Source: Adenophora triphylla var. japonica (lineage: Eukaryota; Streptophyta; Magnoliopsida; Asterales; Campanulaceae). From it: a stretch of 64,000 nucleotides of DNA. Location of the stretch: assembly GCA_022495995.1 (NCBI GenBank), contig JAFEMH010002441.1:277584-341583 (forward strand). Direction: 5' to 3'. The stretch's first letter is position 1; every line of letters begins with the position of its first letter. The notes beneath the pieces are model-generated. The model was not told the origin of the DNA and made no database searches. It was given only the letters and a program-made list of their open reading frames with translations. Of the stretch, positions 58,536 through 64,000 are shown piece after piece. Both the position numbers and the translations under genes were made by a program.

Positions 58536-58940
58536 CTAGAAGACGATTCAAAGTCCTCGCGCATTACATCAAAGCTGCGGCTAGAAGACGATTCAAAGTC
58601 CTCGCGCATTACATCAAACTGCGGCTAGAAGACGATTCAAAGTCCTCGCGCATTACATCAGCTGCGGCTAGAAGACGATTCAAAGTCCTCGCGCATTACA
58701 TCAACCGCCGCCGGAAGACGATTCAAAGTCCTCCGGCGTGGCACCAGCCGCCGCCGAAGACGATTCAAAGTCCTCCGGCGTGGCATCGGCCGCCGAAGAC
58801 GATTCAAAGTCCTCGCCGGCGTGGCGCCAGCCGCCCGAAGACGATTCAAAGTCCTCCGGCGTGGCACCAGCCGCCGCCGGATGACGATTCAAAGTCCTCC
58901 GGCGTGGCACCAGCCGCAATCGAAGACGATTCAAGTCCTC
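58536..58940. repeat. About 40-bp minisatellite, element B
   Basis: Around ten units built on GAAGACGATTCAAAGTCCTC. The first four have CGCGCATTACATCA, later ones CGGCGTGGCACCAG, so two subfamilies are arranged in blocks. Long frames across it come from the repeat. Confidence 0.85.
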
Positions 58941-59573
58941 GCTCTATCTCCGGCCGGAAGGCCTTAAACCACCCGATTAGGAAAATCGTAAAATTTCCAT
59001 CCCGGGACACCACCACGTCCTCACAATTGACCTCGGCGGTCACCACATCTTAGGACACCACCACGTCCTTACCGTGACCTCGGCGGTCACACAACACTTC
59101 GGGGCACCACCACGCCCCGCACTCGCAAATTCACGACCTGCGAACTACGACCCGGGCTTGATTCCCGCCGGGGATACGTAGGAATCCTATCACGGGGTCC
59201 GGCCATCGACCTATCACGGTCACCTAGGACACCACCCGTCCTTCCCTCGACCTATGCGGTCACCCGGGACACCGCCACGTCCTTGCGGACCTCGGCGGTC
59301 ACACGACACTTCGAGGGCACCACCACGCCCGCATTCACAAAACACTCACCCCACACCCGAACTACGACCGGGCTTGATTCCCGCCGGGGATACGTAGGAA
59401 TCCTATCGCGGGGTCCGGCCTATTGGACCTAAACGGTCACACTGAAAAGGACACCACCACGTCCTCACATTGACCCTCACGGTCACTTCCTCTCCCGGCC
59501 ACGCGATCCAGATTAGGACCCTTATCTTATCGGCGACCCCACTTCTTTCATAAGTGACGTCGTCGAGGAGGCC
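58941..59573. repeat. About 216-bp direct duplication before the 3' LTR, element B
   Basis: GGGCTTGATTCCCGCCGGGG with GATACGTAGG occurs at about 59154 and again at 59370, with similar flanks (CACCACCACG). The segment ends in a purine run (GAGGAGG, 59565-59571) beside the LTR that may be the polypurine tract. Confidence 0.65.
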
Positions 59574-60996
59574 TGTAAGTACCCCAATCTGGATCACCCC
59601 CCTTTCAAACACACGGGAAACACCGCGAGACTCATCAACGCGGTCTCGGAGACCTCGGCACTCAAAACCCTCTCAAAACCCTCTCAAAACCCTCTCAGGC
59701 CCCAACCAAACCAAGGGAGGAGCCTTCTGGGATAAAAGGGACAAAAGGACCTTTTGGGAATTTTCGAGGAAATCGAGAAAAGCAATTAAGGTCCGTACGG
59801 ACCTCTTTGTTTCAATGATTACTAAATCCCCTTAAAGTCCACAATATTCCCTCAAATCCCGGAAGAAATGATTACTTCCAAATGCATGGTTGGTCGTCCG
59901 TACGGACCTCTTTGCATCTTTGAGTTAGTCCGTCACGGACCTTCTTGCATAGGGGACATCATCATTCCGAATATTCTCCATCATTGCGGATTCCCTCAAA
60001 TCGGAAATCCAAAATTACGGATAACCAAGAAGGTCCGTACGGACCTCTTTGCTCGAAATTTTTACTATAAATAGAGGGCTCCCCCTCCTCATTTTCACAC
60101 ACCTCCCTCTTCTCTCTTCCTCCCTTAGCCTTCGGCTCCCCTCTAAGTCCTCTCGAGGCACTCCCGGCCCCTTTCGGATCCTTGAGGCCTTCCGAAGCTC
60201 CCTTGTGGTGCTCAGAAGCCTCCCAGCGCTCCCGAGACGGCTCCGCGCGCTGCCAGAGGCACTCTCGAGGGTACTCACGAGGCCCCTCGTGGTACTCAGA
60301 GGCCTTGCACAGTCTTTCCACGGTGTCCAGGCTCTTTCCGAGTCAAACCGACGATCCCAAACCACGCCGAAACTCTGCCCGAGTGACTCCTGCCACCACA
60401 GCGCACGCCGAACCTCGCCGAGTGATCCCGACGATCCCCACGCACGCCGAACCTGCGCCGAGCGGCTACAGCCTCGACTCACGCCGAAACTCGTCAGCGG
60501 ACAACCGGCATCTCCCGAAGCAATCCCGATCCGTGCAGGAACGCTACTCCGAGCCTCAAACACCATTCCCCGGCGGAGAGACAGACACGAACCAACATTG
60601 GTAAGGCTTCCTTCCATTACTATTTCAATACATTTCCATACATAGCATACAATGTAGACATCCGTCTGACATGCATTTTTAAAAGCACACACACACACAC
60701 AACATTTAAAAGGATATTAGGGGTATCAGAAAGACTCGTTTACGAGGCTACTCGGAGTGAGCTCTAATATTCTAATATTCTCTTCGGGAGTCATCGACCT
60801 CCAGAACTCAAAATCTCATCACACAAAAAACGGTTTAAAATTATCTTTAAACTGATGCCCTTTTTCAATGTTTTGGGCTTAATAAAAACGGCGTGGCGAC
60901 TCTACAAAAACAAAAACGGCGAGACTAAACCGCTCCAACGCGAAAGACTGCCAGATGCCGGGGCTGCGAAGCCTTTCTCGGATCCGGGCTATTTCA
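59574..60996 (+). repeat. 3' LTR of element B
   Basis: 1423 bp. Perfect palindromes at 59790-59803 and 60032-60045, altered ones near 59892-59908 and 59928-59942. TATAAATA at 60066-60073, AATAAA at 60881-60886. Ends ATTTCA at the CATAC duplication. Confidence 0.9.
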
Positions 60997-61001
60997 CATA
61001 C
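60997..61001 (+). other. Right target-site duplication of element B (CATAC)
   Basis: Matches 43650-43654. The next bases, GGTACAAAACACC, continue element A. Confidence 0.9.
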
Positions 61002-61258
61002 GGTACAAAACACCAAAGCATGCATTTCATTAGAGAGGCACTTTATTTTCACAAATAAGAGCCTAATCTACACATTCTGCGCACAAAATACTGGCATACC
61101 CACAATTTTTTACGTATGTCCATTTGTCAACAATTCAGCAAGAATTTCACACAAAGGCATAAAAAATAACAAAAAATTCAAAAATGCGAAAAACTAAAAA
61201 CCTAGTTCTAGCATTCAAAAATTCGAAACGGGGAATCAAAACGGAACGGATTTCTTAC

Positions 61259-61437
61259 CTCCCAACGTTCATAGAGCGACAGCTTGATTGTGTGCACCTC
61301 CGGATTCGGATACAAGACATCGCGGGTTCTTCGAAAGATGGAACGAACGAAATCCAATTTCTTTGAAGCTCCGTCCGTTGCTCGACCACCTGCTTGGCTG
61401 CGTTAGCGACGACTCGCTTCGAGATCACTTCGGCCAT
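61259..61437 (-). pseudogene. Antisense gene 1 exon 1 of element A (separated)
   Basis: MAEVISKRVVANAAKQVVEQRTELQRNWISF, ending before GTAAGA (intron from 61258). Equivalent to 57167-57000 of element B. The remaining exons are at 43104-41100, beyond the nested element. Confidence 0.7.
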
Positions 61438-61562
61438 GGCAAGCAATTAGTACACAGCAAAAAATTGTTGATTTTTGGTTAACAATGGAGGATTTTCTCT
61501 CTTTCTCTCTCTCAGGTTCAACGCATGGAAAAGAAGAAGAAGGAATGGGGAAGGGGCTGCGG

Positions 61563-61655
61563 CTTTTTAACCCGGTCAAAACACGGAGCGTAAAAACCCC
61601 AACTTAGTGGAGTACGAGTCTCTCTTTGCGGCCGAGGTTGAGGTCGTACAGGACC
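61563..61655 (-). promoter_or_regulatory. Degenerate aORF1 promoter, element A
   Basis: Minus-strand TTAAAAAG-like box at 61563-61572. The two palindrome positions (about 61617-61630 and 61641-61655) are eroded; the second still reads GGTCGTACAGGACC. Confidence 0.5.
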
Positions 61656-61759
61656 TCTTTGCGAGGGAGTGACCAAATTACTTTCACTGCCCTTATAATC
61701 TTTGCCCCCAGGCTGTCCTAAGGCCTTTTCGAGCAAATCCAAGTGCGAGAATGGTCCCT

Positions 61760-63668
61760 AACCCTTCAGATTCAACCACCGGCGGGTCGAGTGTAAGACC
61801 GGTCCTCGCCCACTTCAACGGCAATTCAACCACAGGCCAGAGTCGGTGTAAAGACCCAGGTCTCGCCCACTTCAACGGCAATTCATACAGCCGGCGATCG
61901 GTGTAAGACCAGACACCTCGCCCGCTCCAGCGGCAATTCAACCACCGGCCGTCAGCGTAAGCCCGGACCTCGCCCACTTCAAGCGGCAATTCAACCACCA
62001 GCCCGGCTCGGCGGCAATTCAAGAAGAATAACACCTCCCGGCCACGAATCCCAAGGCACAAGACGCCTCCAAACGCTCAACGACAACTCAACCAACGGCC
62101 CTCGAAGAAGGTCCGAAGTCATCTTCTCGGCGAAAAGGGCCCCTGGTCATTATCCCGGCCCGATTCAAGCGCGGTGAGTCGGTGTAAGCCCGAACCTCGC
62201 CCACTTCAACGGCAACTGTGCGAAGCACCGGCCATCGAAGTAAGCCCGAGGCTCCTCCCCCAACAAGTCAAAGGGAAGTCATACAAGGCTGCGTATCCTG
62301 ACACCAACCATCATCCTTGCCCGCTCGAAGCGGCAAAACAAGCAGCGAAAAGGAGCCCACGACACCTCCGAGTACGAGTCCCGAGGCACGAAGCGCCTCC
62401 AAAATGCCAAATGGTGAAGCAAATCAGACCGTCATCCTTGCCCACTTCAACGGCAAAGCGCAAGCACCGCGCGGTCATCGTCAAGTCCCGACCTGCTACT
62501 CAACATGCAAAAACACTGAGGCATCTACGCCTCTCGCTATTAAAGCACAAGGCAGCCACGCCTCCACAAATGCGGCTAGAAAGACGATTCAAAGTCCTCG
62601 CGCATAACATCATTGCTAACGGCTAGAAAGACGATTCAAAGTCCTCGCGCATTATATCAGCTAACGGCTAGAAGACGATTCAAAGTCTCTCGCGCATTAC
62701 ATCAGGCTATGCGGCTAGAAGACGATTAAAGTCCTCGCGCGTAACATCGGAAATGCGGCTACAGAAAGACGATTCAAAGTCCTCGCGCATAACATCCAAC
62801 TGCGCACGCTAGAAGACGATTCAAAGTCACTCCCGGCGGTGGCACCAGCCTCCTCAGGCGAGGAAGACGATTCAAAGTCCTCACGCATGGCAAACCGCAG
62901 CGAGAAGAACGCGATTAAAAGTCCTCGCGCGCCGTGTAGCAAACCGCAGCCCCGGAAGACGATTGAGAGTCCTCGCGCATGGCAAGCGCAACGGAAGATG
63001 ACTCAAGTCTTCCATACTACCTCCGGCCCAGGAAGGCTTTAAACTACTCGGGTCACTGGAAGACCAAGTATAAACCTCCCGAATCACTATCTCAGGCCGG
63101 AAGGCCTTAGAACCACCCGATTAGGAAAATCGTAAAATTTCCGTCCCGGGACCTTACCGCGTCCTCACAATTGACCTCCGGCGGTCACACCACACTTCGA
63201 GGGCACCACCACGCCCGCACTCACAGATTTCACGACCTCGAACTATGACCCGGGCTTGATTTCCCGCCCGAGGGATACGTAGGAATCCTATCACGGGGTC
63301 CGGCCATTACGACTATCTGCGGTCACCCCGGGACACCGCCCACGTTCTTCCAGCCCGACCTCGGTGATCACCACGACACTTTGAGGGCACCACCACGCCC
63401 GCATTTACAAAATCACTCACCCCATACCCGAACTACTGACCGGGCTTGATTCCGCCCGAGGATACGTAGGAGATCCTATCGCGGGGGTCCGGCCCTCTTT
63501 GCCGTGCTATGCGGTCACCTGAGACACCGCAGCGTCCTCGCATGGCCGGCCTCCACGGTCACTTCCTCTCCCGGCTACTACGATCCAGTTAGGACCCTTA
63601 TCTTGCCCTATCAGGCAATGACCTCACTTACCTTTCATAGAGGTGACGTCGTCGAGGGGAGGCTTACG
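61760..63668. repeat. 3' minisatellite region of element A (diverged)
   Basis: Counterpart of 57478-59573: about four or five damaged 52-bp units (61770-62010), about ten 40-bp units (62568-63000), and two GGGCTTGATT...GATACGTAGG copies (about 63255 and 63446). Many small insertions near CG distinguish it from element B. Confidence 0.75.
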
Positions 63669-64000
63669 CCAAGTACCCCGATCTTGGATCACACCACTTT
63701 CAAGCACACGGGAAACACAGCGAGACTCATCTGGCCCAGCGGTCTCGAAGCTGACCCCTCTCAAAGCTCAAAATGCTGCTCTAAACCCCCAACCAAACCA
63801 ACGAGGGAGGAGCCTTCACGGGATAAAAAGGGACAAAAGGACACTTTAGAATTTTCGGGAAATTGGGAAAGCAATATTGGTCCGTACGGACCTCTTTGTT
63901 GTCATAATTCTTACAGAATCTCCTTAAAGTCCACAGTATTCCCTCAAATCCGGAAGAAATGATTACCCACATGCTTAGTTGGTCGTACGGACCTCTTTGC
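63669..64000 (+). repeat. 3' LTR of element A (partial)
   Basis: Begins AAGTACCCCGATC after a damaged start (expected TGTAAGTACC). Perfect palindrome at 63879-63892, a 1-bp shorter one at 63981-63993. The window ends before the TATA box. Confidence 0.8.

Larger units (their letters stand above)
43655..60996 (+). mobile_element. Tat/Ogre-like element B, complete, nested in element A
   Basis: A 17.3-kb LTR element of the same family and orientation as A, bounded by TG...CA and the CATAC duplication. It inserted into intron 1 of A's antisense gene 1. It has both LTRs, PBS, leader, gag, protease, integrase, poly(A) repeat, both antisense genes, minisatellites and no detectable RT/RNase H. Confidence 0.92.
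30517..64000 (+). mobile_element. Tat/Ogre-like Ty3/gypsy element A (split by element B, 3' end beyond window)
   Basis: 5' LTR at 30517, internal region to 43654, resuming at 61002 after nested element B, 3' LTR from about 63669 and cut by the window end. It inserted into the copia antisense ORF; the left flank is AATTG. It contains gag, protease, integrase, a Lys/poly(A) repeat and two antisense genes. RT and RNase H were not found. The family assignment rests on the PBS type, long leader, gag zinc finger CAFHNYPGHTTDNC, protease DNGSAIN and antisense plant-mobile-domain genes after integrase. Confidence 0.85.

Noticed and set aside
58409..59053. 214-codon plus-strand frame over 58409-59053
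   Set aside because: It is a translation of the 40-bp minisatellite; repeat periods keep it open and element A does not preserve it.

Overview
The window is repeat-dense nuclear DNA of a flowering plant, probably a eudicot. The evidence is MIR395 hairpins, captured exons of a plant ARGONAUTE10-type gene, a SIRE-like Ty1/copia element, Tat/Ogre-like Ty3/gypsy elements and a CACTA DNA transposon. Nothing looks like a bacterial or organellar genome. No intact single-copy protein gene was seen. The only non-transposon genes I can support are MIR395 precursors, plus gene pieces carried inside the CACTA element.

Layout. (1) 1-3486: a decayed Ty3/gypsy gag-protease-RT remnant, split by a 1.66-kb minus-strand LTR element (705-2366, 5-bp target duplication GGTTC). 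(2) 3487-7948: noncoding DNA with a MIR395 cluster (two hairpins with a perfect mature miR395, one degenerate hairpin, one orphan arm). (3) 7949-10370: the 5' LTR, primer-binding site and first part of gag of a SIRE-like copia element. (4) 10371-18779: a near-identical direct tandem copy of 1964-10370 (about 8.4 kb, 7-bp microhomology AATGAAG at the junction), which doubles the MIR395 cluster and the copia 5' end. (5) 18780-30516: the rest of the copia element. It is interrupted at 19610-25876 by a CACTA transposon (TSD CAC) carrying two AGO10-like exons on the minus strand and several unidentified exon-like segments on the plus strand. The copia element keeps protease, integrase, RT and RNase H, with a long antisense ORF after pol. 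(6) 30517 to the end: Tat/Ogre-like element A, inserted into the copia antisense ORF. A second element of the same family (B, 43655-60996, TSD CATAC) is nested in it. Element A resumes at 61002 and its 3' LTR runs off the window.

Elements A and B share an unusual layout: LTR, PBS, gag, protease, a gap where RT/RNase H should be, integrase, a poly(A)-rich repeat, two antisense genes that appear to contain introns, minisatellites, LTR. The most striking signal is a perfect 14-bp palindrome, GGTCCGTACGGACC. It recurs as arrays just upstream of the TATA box of every LTR, and in pairs just upstream of the TATA-like box of both antisense genes. All three promoters of the element therefore seem to share one control module.

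Coding frames in A and B are broken by many small indels, often beside CG. Stop codons in the older gypsy remnant look like C-to-T changes. All boundaries and splice sites were read by eye; no alignment, folding or database search was run.
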